This document shows, one piece after another, positions 11,102 to 22,895 of a DNA stretch of 64,000 bases. Each line of letters starts with the position of its first letter. Position 1 is the stretch's first letter. This DNA is from Lichenostomus cassidix. Lineage: Eukaryota; Chordata; Aves; Passeriformes; Meliphagidae. The notes below the pieces were generated by a model that was not told the DNA's origin, made no database searches, and saw only the letters and a list, made by a program, of their open reading frames with translations. The DNA lies in NCBI GenBank assembly GCA_008360975.2, contig CM039210.1, positions 18,995,007-19,059,006 on the forward strand, read 5' to 3'. The position numbers and the translations under genes were made by a program.

Positions 11102-12364
11102 TGTCAGGGTTTGACCCTGACTAAATGCCAGGCACTTCGACTCTCTCTTGCTACAGAAAAAAAACCTGTAAAAATACACACCAATCTCATGAGTCAAATG
11201 AGATAGAACACTGGTTGGTAGGAGGATGCACAGAAAAAGAAAAAAAAGGCAAACAGGCTCCAACTTAAAGTTGCAAAAAGTGATTTAAATACCTAACAGA
11301 GTTGAAGGATAAATGCAAGGCAAAAATAAACTTTTCATACATTATTTTGTTCACTCCCCCCCTCCCTCTTAGGAACTTATAGTATTCACTCCCTTCCTTC
11401 TTTTATAATCAACAAGCCCGGGTAGGGAGGCAGGGTGTGGGGTATTTTCTCAGTCTACAGAGCAGGTCCATAAATCTATTCATCACCACAATTCTTCTAC
11501 TACAAATACTCTTTATTTCTACTTATTTCTCTTTCTCTTCAGATAGCTTTTCTGCTCTCATCCCCCACCCTCTTAAGAAGCAGTTTCTCTGCTCACCCCC
11601 CTTCTCTCTTTCTAAACTAGCAACACAGAAAGGGGGCAGGGTAGGGGTTTTCTGGTCAGTCCAATCAGGGAGAGGGGTTCTTTACTTAGCCATGGGGTTC
11701 CTCCCACGAGAGACAGTCCTCTGGGAACTTCTTTGGCATGGGTCTTATCTCACGAGCAACACCCCGCCCCAATTCTGCTGCAACGTGAGTCTTTTTGTCT
11801 ATAAGTTGCTGTGCAGACTCTCCCAAGCCAAGGCCAGGCTGCTTCTATCCCAGGAGCAAGGCCTTTCTCTCCTTTGCAAGGCCTTTGCAGTTTTAATTCT
11901 TAGATGAGACTCTTACTGGTTCACAGTCTTTTCCAGGCATCCACCTGCTCTTCTGGAGTGGGCTGTGAGTAGATTTCTGCATCTTTATGGACTCCATGGG
12001 CTGCAGGGAGAACCTGCTGCTCCCCCCCATGGTCTTCACCACAGCTAGCAAAGAGTTTTCAGCTCCGGCGCCTGGAGCACTGGAGCACCTCCTCCCCTAC
12101 CTTCTTCACTGACCTTGGTGTCTCCATGCTGTTCTCCCTCTACATATTTTCACCTCCACCTCCTCCTCCTCTAACTACAAAGAAGTGAAAGAAGTGCATG
12201 CCTGCCTTGTTTTGATTTCTTCTTAAATATGTTTTCACAGAGGCGTAACTAGCACCTCTAATTGGCCCAAACTTGGCCGGCAGCATGTCCATCATTTTCA
12301 GAGCCATCAGAGATTGGCTCTGCTGGACTTAATGTAAAAACTTCCAGAACTTTCACTCAGGACA
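11102..12364 (-). mobile_element. Solo LTR (family B), minus orientation, TSD CACAGG
   Basis: A 1,263-bp LTR flanked by identical CACAGG at 11096-11101 and 12365-12370. The left edge TGTCAGGGTTTGACCCTG is the reverse of the family-B 3' terminus. The middle carries the family's repeated clauses (CCACGAGAGACAGTCCTC, CATGGGCTGCAGG), and CACAGAGGCGTAACTAGC lies near 12236, the segment shared by all copies. The 6-bp duplication suggests class II integration. The 156-residue plus ORF inside is antisense noise. Confidence 0.8.
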
Positions 12365-12370
12365 CACAGG

Positions 12371-12864
12371 AGCTATCTTTGTGCCACTCCCCACTCCTCA
12401 GACACTTCCTCAGGCCTACCACAACAGCTTCTGAGGGGTCCAAATTTCTCCCAGATGTCAAAAATACTTTACTGATGTTTTGGGCCAATCAAAACCACCA
12501 CAACAGTCATTTGACATATTTGGAAATTGGAAATCATTGGGTACTTATTGCTCGACATCCTGTGAGTAGGGGGAGCATTCACAAAAGCTGCCCTCAGGTC
12601 CCATAGAGTCATCTCTACAGAGGAAAAGGCTTTTTCTAGAAGGGAATCAAGACAGAAATCTCTCTTGGTCCGTTGACTGCTGAGGTCACCTCAGGTGACT
12701 ACTGGCTTATTTTTATTGTTAGTATTTGTGGATGAAATCTCTTTTGATCTTCTGTGTGTCCTCTCTCCCTCCCCATTTTATAAGTATAAACATACTTTAC
12801 TGTTAGGTGTCAGCCATAAGACAGAGAGCAAGCAACCTCTCTTCTGGTTTGTGTATTGTCCTAA
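12371..12864. other. Unassigned sequence between two LTRs
   Basis: Immediately follows the target duplication of the family-B LTR. I see no repeat signature and no coding motif. It may be unique intron or a decayed retroviral piece. Confidence 0.4.
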
Positions 12865-13240
12865 TGATACTGAAATCAGCCGGAATAAACTTTCTAATGC
12901 AATTTGAAGCATTAGAAAGCAGGCATTCTTTATCTATGTAGGACACACAGAGGATCTCTCCTTATTCTGTGTGTACAATGAGACTTTACTAGGTATTTAT
13001 CCATCATAATCATACATATTCATTACAGCATATCTCCTCTCTGATACATAAACATCACTTTCCTAGAACTAATTTGCATGCATCTGCCTCCTACTGGAAG
13101 TCATTTTATGGTCCTGGAGGATCATCAAAAGCGGTCTCTGGTGCTTGTATTCACTGAATGCTTTGATATTAAAGGTGACCTTTCCTTGAACTTTTCTTTG
13201 GGCATGCACTGTTGCTTCTTGTTACATAACTTGCCAAAAA
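12865..13240 (-). mobile_element. Solo LTR (family C), minus orientation
   Basis: The left part (TGATACTGAAATCAGC, then GCAGGCATTCTTTATC at about 12920) aligns with the better-delimited family-C LTR at 48629-49072 (TGTTACCAAAAATTGG, then GCAGGCATTCTTTATT). Reverse-complemented, the motif sits at the LTR 3' end. The right edge was not resolved and no TSD is claimed. Confidence 0.6.
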
Positions 13241-13349
13241 AAAAACATTATAGGTCACTTTACCTGGTTCTCACAGAATCACAAAATCACCGGGTTGGAA
13301 GAGACCTTCAAAATCACCGAGTCCAACCCATGCCCTAACACCATCTCAA

Positions 13350-15202
13350 CTAAATCATGGCACTGAGTGCCACATCCAATCTTTTTTTAAACACATCCAG
13401 GGATGGTGACTCCACCACCTTCCTGGGCAGACAATTCCAGAACTTTATCACTCTTTCAGTAAAAAACTTTTTCCTAACATCCAACTTAAATTTCCCTTGG
13501 CATAGCTTGAGACTGTGTCCTCTTGTTCTGTCAGTTGTTGCCTGGAAAAAGAGACCAACTCCCACCTGACTACAACCACCTTTCAGGTAGAGGAGACCTT
13601 ATCACTCTCTACAACTGAGTCATATTTTCTCCAGGCTAAACAACCCCAGCTCCCTCGATCATTCCCCATAGGGCTTGTGTTCCGAGCCCTTCACCAGCCT
13701 CGTCGCCCTCCTTTGGACATGTTTGAGTGTCTCAACATCCTTCCTGCACTGAGGAGCCCAGAACTGGACACAGTACTCGAGGTGCAGCCTCACCAGTGCT
13801 GAGTACAGGAGAAGAATGACTTCCCTGGTCCTGCTGGCCACACTATTTCTAATACGGGCCAGGATGCCTTTGGCCTTCTTGGCCACCGGGGCACGCTGCT
13901 AGCTCATGTTCAGTTGGCTGTCAACCGGTACCCCCGGGTCCCTTTCTGCCTGGGCACTGTCCGGCCACACTCTCCCCAGCCTGTAGCATTGTGGGGGGTT
14001 ATTGTGGCCAAAATGTGGGACTCAGCACTTGGACTTGTTAAAATTCATCTTATTGGACTCTGCCCATCTATCCGATTGTTCCGGGTCTCTTTGCGGAGCC
14101 CTCCTACCTTCCGACAGATCGATGTGCACCCCCAGCTTAGTGTCATCTGCAAATTTACCAATAGTAGACTCAATACCCTCATCCATGTCATCAATAAAAA
14201 TATTAAACAAAACTGGCCCCAGCACCAATCCCTGAGGGACATCACTAGTGACTGGCCGCCAACTGGATGCGGCACCGTTCACCACCACTCTCTGGGCCTG
14301 GCCATCCTGGCCCGGTTCTTAACCCGGCAAAGAGTGCACCTGTCCAAGCCATGAGCTGCCAGCTTTTCCAGGAGTTTACTGTGGGAAATGGTGTCAAAGG
14401 CCTTGCTGAAGTCCAAATAGACAACATCCACAGCCTTTCCTGCATCCACCAGGCAGGTCACCTGGTCGTAAAAGGAGATCGGGTTGGTCAAACACGACCT
14501 ACGCCTCGTAAACCCATGCTGGCTGGGTCTAATCCCCCGGCCATCCTGTAGGTGCTGTGTGATGGCACTCAAAATAAACTGTTCCGTGACCTTACCAGGT
14601 ACCGAGGTTAGACTGACCGGCCTATAATTTCCAGCATCCTCCTTCTTGTGAGTGGACATCATGTTGGCCAGCTTCCAGTCATCTGGAACCTCACCAGTGA
14701 GCCCGGACTGTTGGTAAACAATGGAGAGCAGCTTTGCAAGCTCATCTGCCAACTCCCTCAGCACCCAGGGATGGATCCCATCTGGTCCCATACATTTATG
14801 AACATCCAAGCAGCTCAGCAGTTCTCTGACTGCTTCCTCCTGGATAACAAGGGGATCATCCTGCTCCCTGACACCATCTACCAGCACAAGAGGACAGTTG
14901 TCCTGAGGACTAACCATCTTTCTGATAAAGATTAAGGCAAAGAAGGCGTTAAACGCCTCTGCCTTCTCCCCATCTGCAGTCACTAAATTCCCTCCTGCGT
15001 CCAGTAGAGAACCGAGATTGTTCTTACCCTTCCTTTTGCCACTAATATATTTGTAAAAACATTTTTTATTATCCTTCACAAAAGTTGCCAAATAAGGTTC
15101 TAACTGAGCTTTGGCCTCTCTAATTTTTTTCCTACGTGCCCTAAAAACCCCCTTAAATATTTCCTGAGATACCTGACCCTCCTTCCAAAGATGATACATC
15201 AT
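13350..15202 (-). pseudogene. CR1 ORF2, reverse transcriptase and C-terminal part (broken)
   Basis: RNA-directed DNA polymerase domain of a non-LTR retrotransposon. The 307-residue frame ending at 14279 has the RT fingers (SCLDVHKCMGPDGIHPWVLRE), then [26 protein letters not shown], and [14 protein letters not shown], which carries the first palm aspartate. The frame shifts near 14285. The next frame (14288-14022) has [20 protein letters not shown] and the FADD catalytic pair at about 14142-14153. Later frames give the tail ([14 protein letters not shown]; then [13 protein letters not shown]). Catalytic residues are present but the reading frame is interrupted at least three times. Confidence 0.85.
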
Positions 15203-15275
15203 TTTTTTTATTCCTTAGTTCCTTCATAAGCTCCATGCCCATCCAGGCTGGACATTTACCTTGTCGACTCATCTT

Positions 15276-16197
15276 TCAGCACATGGGAATGGTTTGTTCC
15301 TTTGCCCTTGAGATCTCTGTTTTGAAGCATGCCTGCCATTCCTGAACTCCTTTGTTTTTAAGGGCTGCTTCCCGAGGAACTCTCTGAATAAGTCTCCTGA
15401 ATAGGCCAAAGTCTGCCCTCCGGAAGTCTAGTGTGAAAGTTTTATTGATGCCCCTCCTGATTTCACCAAATATTGAAAACTCTATAATTTCATGATCACT
15501 ATGCCCCAGATGGCCTCCGACCATCACATCTCCCACCAGCCCATATCTATTTGCAAATGGCAGATCTAGTGTAGTCCCTCCCCTGGTGGGCTCGCTCACC
15601 AGCTGTGACAAGAAGTTTTCCTCCGCACACTCTAAGAACCTCCTAGACTGCCTCTTCTCTGTTGTGTTAAATTCCCAGCAGATGTCTGGTAGGTTAAAGT
15701 CACCTACCAGAACAAGGGCTGGTGATCCTGAAACATCCTCCAGCTGCTTGTAGAATAAGTTATCTACCTCTTCTTCCTGATTGGGTGGTTGATAACCGAC
15801 TCCCAGCAGGATGTCAGCCTTATTGGCTTTCCCCTTAATCCTTATCCATAGGCATTCAACTTCATCATCTTTAGTTTCAATTTCCATGGCATCAAAAGCC
15901 TCCCTAATATAAAGGGCCACCCCTCCACCTCTTCTCCCTCTCCTGTCTTCTGAAGAGCTTGTAGCCATCCATTGTGGCGCTCCAGTTATGCGAGTCATCC
16001 CACCATGTTTCCATGATGGCGACTACATCATGGCTTTGCTGCTGTACAGTGGCTTCCAGCTCTTCTTGTTTGTTACCCATGCTGCGTGCATTAGTATACA
16101 TGCACTTCAGCTGGGCTGCTGATTTCACCCCTGGCTCTGGCTTACCACCCTTGGGCTTGCTTCTGGAGAGCCTAGTTGCATCCTCTTCCTCCTTCAA
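15276..16197 (-). pseudogene. CR1 ORF2, apurinic-like endonuclease part (broken)
   Basis: Domain that nicks target DNA for target-primed reverse transcription. Two overlapping frames (16197-15904 and 15998-15276) cover it. The first has YTNARSMGNKQEELE and METWWDDSHNW, carrying the catalytic Asn and Glu. The second has LVGDFNLPDICWE (catalytic Asp and Asn) and GHLGHSDHEIIEF (catalytic Asp-His). A frameshift around 15950 separates them. All catalytic residues expected for the family can be seen. Confidence 0.85.
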
Positions 16198-16199
16198 AC

Positions 16200-17094
16200 C
16201 TAGTTTAAAGCCCTCTCAATGAGTTCTGCCAGTTCATGGGCTAAAATCCTTTTGCCCTTAACAGATAGATGGAGCCTGTCTGGCTTCAGCAGGCCGGGTG
16301 CCATGAAAATTGCCCCATAATCAAAAAACCCAAAATTCTTCTGGTGACACCAACCCTTGAGCCACTTGTTGATAATGTGGGCTCTCCTGTTTGTTTCATT
16401 GTTTGTCTCTGCCACCGAAGGGACTGAGCAAAACACTATTTGTGCTCCTGCCCTATTGACTGCTCGACCCAGATGCCCTGAAGTCCCTTTTAATTGCCCT
16501 AGTGCTCTTCTTTTCGATCTCATCACTGCCAGCCTGGAGTATCAAAAATGGGTAATAATCGGAGGGCTGAATCAGCCCGGGGAGTCTCTTGGTAATATCC
16601 CATACCCAAGCCCCGGAGTTGCCTACCACGACTACCCTTCTTTTCTTTATAATGCTAGAGGTAATGATCTGTCCGACAGGCGAAGTAGAATTGGGAGGCT
16701 CACTGGGCAGATTATTTTCTATGTCATCTGGCTGACCCTCCTCATCCAGGGCCTCATAACTATTCTGAAGTGGCACCTGGATAGGCGATGGGAGTCAGGA
16801 GGAATTTTTATTACCTCCCTGAGTAGGAACCCATTTCCACTCCCCTTCATCCACCAGGCGTCTTCCTCTTGCCTGACGGTAGGAGGCATGGGAGTCCTCT
16901 GACTCCTGGGAGACTTCTCTCAAGGATGGAAGGGTGAAACGCCACCGGTCTATTTCCCTTTCACTTTCTCTAATGTTCCTTAGTCTTTCTACTTCCTCCT
17001 TAAGCTCGGCCACCAGAGAAAGGAGGTCATTCACCTGTTCACACCTCAGACAGGCGTCTTTTACAACATCCCCTGGTACTACTGACAAGCTCAC
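16200..17094 (-). pseudogene. CR1 ORF1 with coiled coil and SGNH-type esterase domain (broken)
   Basis: Three minus frames form the ORF1 remnant. The first (17094-16795) has CLRCEQVNDLLSLVAELKEE, then heptads: the coiled-coil or zinc-knuckle-like N-terminus. The second (16776-16453) has RRVVVVGNSGAW, the position of the GDS block of SGNH hydrolases; the Asp is Asn but the Ser remains. The third (16526-16200) has VFCSVPSV and PDRLHLSVKGKRIL, carrying the Asp and His of block V. CR1-like ORF1 proteins bind RNA and some carry this esterase. At least two frameshifts are present. Confidence 0.75.
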
Positions 17095-17380
17095 TCTTCA
17101 CAGGAAGGGGTCTGGACAGACGCATCCTACTTGGAGGGTTCTGTTTGGCTAGGTACACTTTTACTAGCTGTAGCTTTTGATTGTGTAAAGACCTTTGCTG
17201 AAAAAAACCCAACCAACCAACCAACCAAATCTCAACATTAAAACAAACTAAAAACCCCACTAGCAGGAGGATACCTGCAACCCTGCCTGCTTGCCCTGCC
17301 TGCGCGAACTGCAGGGCAAATTGCCGTGCCACGCCCTCAGAGACATGCCACGCCCCACTGGTTCCAGCTATATTTATCAT

Positions 17381-17702
17381 CCTGTGTGCATACCTTTACA
17401 TCCTTTTTTCTTTTTTTGCTACTTAGTCTTTAAGCTCTATTCAGCAACTTCAGGGGAACTGAACATTTCTATTCTCTATGTTATTTATCACTAAGAATTC
17501 ACTTGTTTAAAGTTGGGGGGGAGGGAGGGATTGACTGACTCCTACCCTCAGTTATAGCAGTGGTGGCTTGTATAGAGAGGATGATGAGGCAAATTTAATT
17601 CATATGACTAGAGATGTAGCTGTATCAATGTTGGATGAAAAGTACATTTTTAAATGGTAATGACTTGGGACAGGATTCTTTGCTGTGAATAAACATCCTA
17701 GT
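17381..17702. other. Unique sequence
   Basis: AT-rich, no repeat family recognised, no coding signal. Confidence 0.4.
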
Positions 17703-18539
17703 TGTCAGTCATGCTGAGGCCTCTAACCACAATTCTGGGAGACTGTATGTTTGGGTGGGGGTGGGGCAAGTTTAAATATGAAGCAGGGATGTGGTGGGAG
17801 AAAATAGCAAGAATAGGAGCAAGTTTTGTGGGTCAAAACAAAGACAGAGAGATCACTTGCCAATTAACTGCCATGAGCAAAATAGACTTGACTCGGGGAA
17901 TTTAATCACCAGAAGAGTGAGGTTTTGAAAAAGCTTTATTTATTGCCAATTCATATATATATATATATATATTACTAATTCAAGTATTGGGAAACAGAAT
18001 CAAAACAAACATTAAAAGACTTATGAAGAACACACTTAGGAAAACACTTTTCCTTCCCCTTTTCCCAGCTTTGGCTTTACTCCAAGCTCTTCCCCTTGCC
18101 CCTTATGTCTGCAGGTTACACTCAGTCCCTTCAGTGATGCAGTGTGTGTGTGTGCATGTGTAAGTTTTTATGGTCAGCATATAGCAGCTTCTCTCTGCTG
18201 CTCATTCCTTGTCACTTTTTTTCTATTCTAGCATGGGTTCTCTACAGGTTGTAGTCCTTTCAGGAATATCTGCTCTGGCATGGGTTCTCTGCAGACTGCA
18301 GTTCCTTCAGGAATGTTTGCTATGCTATGAAGCTCTTTCTATTCTGACCTTGGTGTTTCCTCTGTTGTTTTTCACTTCTATTTGTTCCCTTCTCCAATTT
18401 TTAAATGTTTCCACAGAGGCACCACCAGCTTTGCTGATTGGTTCAGCTTCAGCCTGTGATGGTTGTTGCTGAGCTGGCTGGAACTGGCTGTGACAGGCGC
18501 AGGGTAGTCCCTGACTTCTTGCCACATACACCCAATGGA
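17703..18539 (-). mobile_element. LTR (family B), minus orientation, edges approximate
   Basis: Shares, in the same order, GACAGAGAGATCACTTGCCA (17844), GCATGGGTTCTCTACAGG and GGTTCTCTGCAGACTGCAG (18232-18300), CTGACCTTGGTGTTTCC (18344), TTTCCACAGAGGCACCACCA (18409) and a right end reading CACCCAATGG with the 40514 copy. An (AT)10 run at 17953-17972 expanded inside it. No clean target duplication was found. Confidence 0.6.
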
Positions 18540-20105
18540 CTATGAAAGGCAGAGGGAGGTGTCTGTTCTTGTGTATGCTCTATTTATCCATAGAATAGAC
18601 TTCCAGAAAGCCTCACCTGTATATAGGAGGAGGGATACCTTGCTTTCTGAGATCCTAACTTTTTCCCTTTCTGTGAGTTATTTGTTCGTTTTGTTATTGC
18701 CAATATACATATATTTATGCAAACTCTCAGGAAATCCAGGACATAATTGTTTATGTTGCTGAATCCAGTTCAGGTCAGACATAAAGCTTTCTGCAAAATT
18801 TTTTCAAGCTAAGAGGAGGATCTACCTCTTGTCCCTGCCAAAAGTTCTCACTCTAAAGTCCTATCTTGGTGAATATACTTTCCCATTTCTTTTCCATTTG
18901 TGCTACATGTACAATAAATAAAATAATTTAGAAGCAATATTTTTGAATAAAAATTATTATCAAAGTAAGAAATTAATACACATTTTCTGTAGGACAAACA
19001 AGGTATGCTAGGGAAAGAAAAAAGATTCCAAGATGGTCTTCATTCTTGGAGTCTTGGCTTCCTTCTTGCCATATTTTTTCACCTCTACTAATACAGGACA
19101 AGAAGAACTAAATGTTTGGGGCATACATTTTGTTTGTCTGTAGAGGCAATTCCTCAAACTCTATTCACAGACAGTCCTTCCAGTTATATAATCTTTTGAA
19201 GTACAATAACATAATAAAATTACTTTCTTTCTCTGCTGATTTCTCACATCTGTAAATTATTCTAGGCGTTGGTAAGTGCTACCAAATACTGGTCCAGTTC
19301 ATAAGGGGAGTATTGTTTTCCCAAGATGCTAGGTATTTTATGTTCTGAAAAAACATTCTAGCAAGAGGGGATAAGCATAGAATACAGTGTGAATTCTCAA
19401 GCTACAGGTTGGTTTTGACAGCTCAGTGGAAAGAAATTTAAACCAGTTTTACTAATTTCTGAAGAAAAACTGTTCATATACTTATAAACTTATGCAGGTG
19501 TTCTCTAAAAGTCCATTTTTTCATAGTCCAATATATTTTCACCAAATAACTTTAAATGTTTATTCTTCCTCTTAAATACTTCCTTAAGATCTTCTGGTTC
19601 TCATTTATTTTCATGGATATGCAAATATGCATTAGTTTCAGAGCCAGTTCTTACTACATTTTTTTCCTCCACTTCTTAAAGCACCAGCAGGATCATGATC
19701 ACTGTTCTGTTTTTTCCTCCCCTTCTGGGAAGGGTTGTCAGTTTTACAATTTCCCCCCCCTTCCTTTTTTTTCATTTTTAATTATGCAGGATGTTACTTG
19801 TTTTCCATGAAAAATCTGTAAGACCTGTATATAAATAGAAAATAGCATACAGTGCTATGATGCTGAGGAGTAATCTTCTGTGTATGTGTGTGAGGAAAGC
19901 CAAACTCACAACACACCAGTACAGTAAGCAGTTTAAGTTCTCATTTGCCCTTGCTGGTAATTTCAGTGTTGATTACAATATTTAAATTATCAGTATTACA
20001 GGGCTATGATTTCTTTTCTACAGCTGTGTTACTCTTCTACAAGCAACACTTCACTTTAAAGAACTATTTTTCACCAACCTTTCAAATTTATAAATATATA
20101 GAATA
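18540..20105. other. Unique AT-rich intron-like sequence
   Basis: No repeat signature, no RNA gene, no coding exon recognised. Poly-T and poly-C runs at about 19750-19775. Confidence 0.5.
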
Positions 20106-20578
20106 TTTAGCAGGGCTGCTCTCAAGGAGTTTTTCTCCCAGTCAGTGCTCATGTCTGGGATTGTCCCGACCCAGATGCAACACCTTGCACTTGGACTTGT
20201 TGAACTTCATGAGGTTCTCATGGGCCCAATTCTCAGGTTTGACCAGGTCCCTCTGGCTGGCATCCCTTCCTTCTGTTATGTCAGCTGCACTGCTCAGCTT
20301 GGTGTCACCTGAAAATTTGCTGAGGGGGCCCTCAATCCCACTGTCTATGTCGTTGATAAAGATTAAAGAGCACAGTCCCAAGACAGAGCCCTGAGAGACA
20401 CCACTCGTCACTGGCTTCCACCTGAACATAGAGCCATTGACTGCAAGTCTCTGGCTGTGTCCATCCAACGAATTCCTTATCCACTGAATAGTCCATACAT
20501 CTAATCCATGTCTCTCCAATTTGGAGATAATGATGTTGTGTGGGACCATATTAATCCAAACTGAAATAAAACTATCTA
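20106..20578 (-). mobile_element. Internal CR1 fragment, minus strand, near-identical to 35192-35603
   Basis: Contains only a slice of RT. Reverse-frame protein includes [20 protein letters not shown], then [20 protein letters not shown] and FSGDTKLS. The block 20134-20545 equals 35192-35603 with two differences by my reading, including shared lesions: LCSLIF where CR1 has a longer segment, and SGD where CR1 has ADD. It lacks the CR1 3' end on its left, which is abnormal for a CR1 insertion and suggests copying of a piece rather than retrotransposition. Confidence 0.85.
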
Positions 20579-21469
20579 TGTGGAGGTGAGGATGGAGGGG
20601 GGACGGAGGGAGGAGAAGGAGAGACAAAAGGATAGAAAGGGTAACAATAAAAAGGAATATGGCCTAAAGGCTCAACAGCACTTAACAACACTTTAACAGT
20701 ATTTAACTTAACTTATAACTTAAGTTAAACAATTTAGCAAAGGATTCATATAGGATTTACTATACCACAACAGTAACTTATTTACAGGCCTAACTTACAA
20801 ATCTAAAGTACTTAAGAATCTAGGAGAGCAGCATTTCTCCCACATTTGATACAGCATATGCACACCTGCATGCACACAGACATAAAGAGTCTGCACAAGG
20901 TACCTGTGAAAAATTTCCCTCAAAGGTAGTGAAATACTCACTTTAGATGCCTTTGCATCTTCTCAACCAGTAAAGGGTTGAGCCTTGAGGAATGGGGGTA
21001 TCAGCCCAAGATCTGTCATCATTTGCTAGTCCTTGAGTATAGCAAACTTGAGAGTTTGCTGGCTCTGAGAGGCTCCACTCAGAGGGAGGTTGCTGGTTGC
21101 AGCTGCTGCAGTCCAGGAGAGCTCAAAGGGTCTCACTTTGGACCGCTGTTTATAGGCTTGCAAGAGAGTGGGCTTCGGTCATAACATTGTTTCGTCCTGG
21201 CCACACTTCAGGTTGGAAACTCTCTTTGAAAGTGTGAGAACAAAAATGTCATTCCACTTGGGCTGTTATTCAGGCAAAAAAAGTTTCTAAGGCTGTTCAT
21301 TAAAAAAAGAGCAGAAGCTCATAAGCCAGCACTAGTTCCTTGGAGCAGACAGTGTTTCTGATAAGCTCAAGAGGAGCTGAGCCCAGGTGCTGTTTGTCAA
21401 GGCTGAGGCCTAACAAACATTTCTGAGATCATAGTGTGGCCTGGGGGAGATGGGAGATGTACCACCACA
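20579..21469 (-). mobile_element. Probable LTR, minus orientation
   Basis: Read on the minus strand it begins TGTGGTGGTACATCTC (right edge 21469) and contains a TATA-like CTATAAACAG at about 21150. The left edge at 20579 is the nearest TG. The left third is A/G-rich, then AT-rich. No convincing target duplication could be read, so the left boundary is provisional. Confidence 0.5.
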
Positions 21470-21523
21470 ACGAGTAAGGAGAAAACACTTGCATTCTACT
21501 ACTTGAAGTTCACTTTCATCTAC

Positions 21524-21735
21524 CTATGGTTGGTTGACCTTGACTGGCTGCCCAGTACCTACTAGCCATTCTGTTACTCCCCCTTGTCAACAGGATGGGG
21601 AGAAAATAAGATGAAAAACTCATGGGGTGAGATAAAGGCATTTTATTGAAGAAAAGCAAAGGCTGTGCATAGGAGCAAAAAGTTTTATTTTCTACTTTGT
21701 ATAAGCAGACAATGTCCAGCAACTTCCTGGGAAGT
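21524..21735 (-). mobile_element. ERV-L-type LTR fragment, minus orientation (R-U5 part)
   Basis: GGTTGGTTGACCTTGACTGG, then ACTCCCCCTTGTCAACAGGA and GAGATAAAGGCATTTTATTG correspond to the left ends of the LTRs at 28361 and 36442. The U3 half is missing; a plus-strand CR1 follows. Confidence 0.65.
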
Positions 21736-22140
21736 CCTCTCTAATTTGATATCCTTCTATGATAAGGTCACCCGCCTAGTGGATGAAGGGAAGGTGGTTG
21801 ATGTAGGTTTTCTTGGATTTTAGTAAGGCTTTTGATACTGTCCCTCATAGCATCCCTTTGGACAAGGTGTTCATCTGTGAGATGAGCAGGTTCATGGTGC
21901 GCTGGGTGAAAAACTGGCTGAAGGGCAGAGCCCAAAGGGTTTCAGTGAGTGGGGCTACATCTGGCTGCTGACTGGTCATTAGCAATGTTCCTCAGGGCTC
22001 AATTCTAGGGCCAGTTCTGTTCAATTTTTTGATCAGTGATCTGGATGCAGGAGTTGAATGCACCATCAGCAAGTCTGCAGAGGATACCAAACTGGGAGGT
22101 GATGCTGACTCTCTTGAGGGCCAAGAGGCCTTGCAGAGGT

Positions 22141-22186
22141 AGATGATAGATAGATAGATGATAGATAGATAGATAGATAGATAGAT

Positions 22187-22217
<31 letters not shown>

Positions 22218-22222
22218 GATAG
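22141..22222. repeat. GATA tetranucleotide microsatellite
   Basis: About 80 bp of GATA repeated, interrupted three times by the variant GATGATA. It lies inside a CR1, so it expanded after that insertion. The Tyr/Ile/Ser-rich ORFs on the minus strand are its translation. Confidence 0.9.
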
Positions 22223-22421
22223 AAGCATTGGGCAGTCATTAATGGCATGAAATTTAGCAAGAACAAGTGCTGGATTCTGCACCAGGAACAAGTATAAATT
22301 GGGAGAGGAGTGGCTGGAGAACAGCCCTGCAGGAAGGGATTTGGGGGTGCTGGTTGAAAACAGGCTCAACATAACTCAGCAGTGTGCCCTGGCAGCCAAG
22401 AGGGCAAAACGTGTTCCAGGG

Positions 22422-22895
22422 TGCGGCAGCGTGGTATCACGATTCACAAATGGCCACCCCACGCCGCAATGTGGAGGGGGCTGCCCGTGGCCAGAACACG
22501 CCAGGCAGACACGTGGCTGTAGCAGGCAGTGGAGCTGCGGGGGACGCGAGACTCCGTGAAGGTGCAGCGATGGAAGAAATGCAGGATCACCATCTAAGGT
22601 TTCCAGGGATTTATTAAGGTCCACAGCCGAGGGTCAAAGGAGGGTGGAGAGGGGCGGAGAGGCAGGGGAGGATTCAGGGTGCTGGAAAGCCAAGATGGTG
22701 AACCCCGAGTTCCACTCTCTCAGCAGGTTATCAGGAGAGGGAACAGAGGCGTGGTTACTCAGAAGAACCAACTAGGGGAAGCCAGAGGGGAGGAGCCAGG
22801 GAGAAGAAAGGGGTAAACCAATAAGATTACAGCATGGGATGGTACAGGTTTTTGCTAGGGAGAAGTCTCTAGAACAGCATAAGCACACTACAGCA
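22422..22895 (-). mobile_element. Solo LTR (family D), minus orientation, TSD CCAGGG
   Basis: A 474-bp LTR from TGCGGCAGCG to CACTACAGCA, flanked by CCAGGG at 22416-22421 and 22896-22901, inside a CR1 that resumes in register. CG-rich at its left end; a polyadenylation signal on the minus strand corresponds to TTTATT at about 22611. Related to the LTRs at 56656-57239 (GGCCACCCCACGCCGCA shared) and, more distantly, 52163-52688. Confidence 0.85.

Larger units (their letters stand above)
13264..17380 (-). mobile_element. Nearly full-length CR1 LINE, minus strand
   Basis: The most complete element in the window, about 4.1 kb. In minus-strand order it has: a 5' leader to about 17095 containing a (CAAC)n run at 17206-17227; ORF1 (17094 to about 16200) with a coiled coil and an esterase-like domain; ORF2 with endonuclease (16197-15276) and RT (15202 to about 13900); the C-terminal tail (13886-13350); and the 3' end at about 13266 (TCACAGAATCACAAAATCACC). 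ORF1 and ORF2 each need frameshift corrections, so it is not active as it stands. Most bird CR1 copies are under 1 kb, so this length is notable. Confidence 0.9.

Noticed and set aside
11437..11907. 156-residue plus-strand ORF
   Set aside because: Lies inside a minus-oriented solo LTR defined by the CACAGG duplication; no domain is visible and composition is pyrimidine-driven.
16357..16902. 181-residue plus-strand ORF
   Set aside because: It is antisense to CR1 ORF1; the minus-strand frames carry the recognised esterase and coiled-coil motifs.
22141..22222. Regular short repeats resembling a CRISPR array
   Set aside because: It is a simple GATA microsatellite with no unique spacers, in a vertebrate genome.
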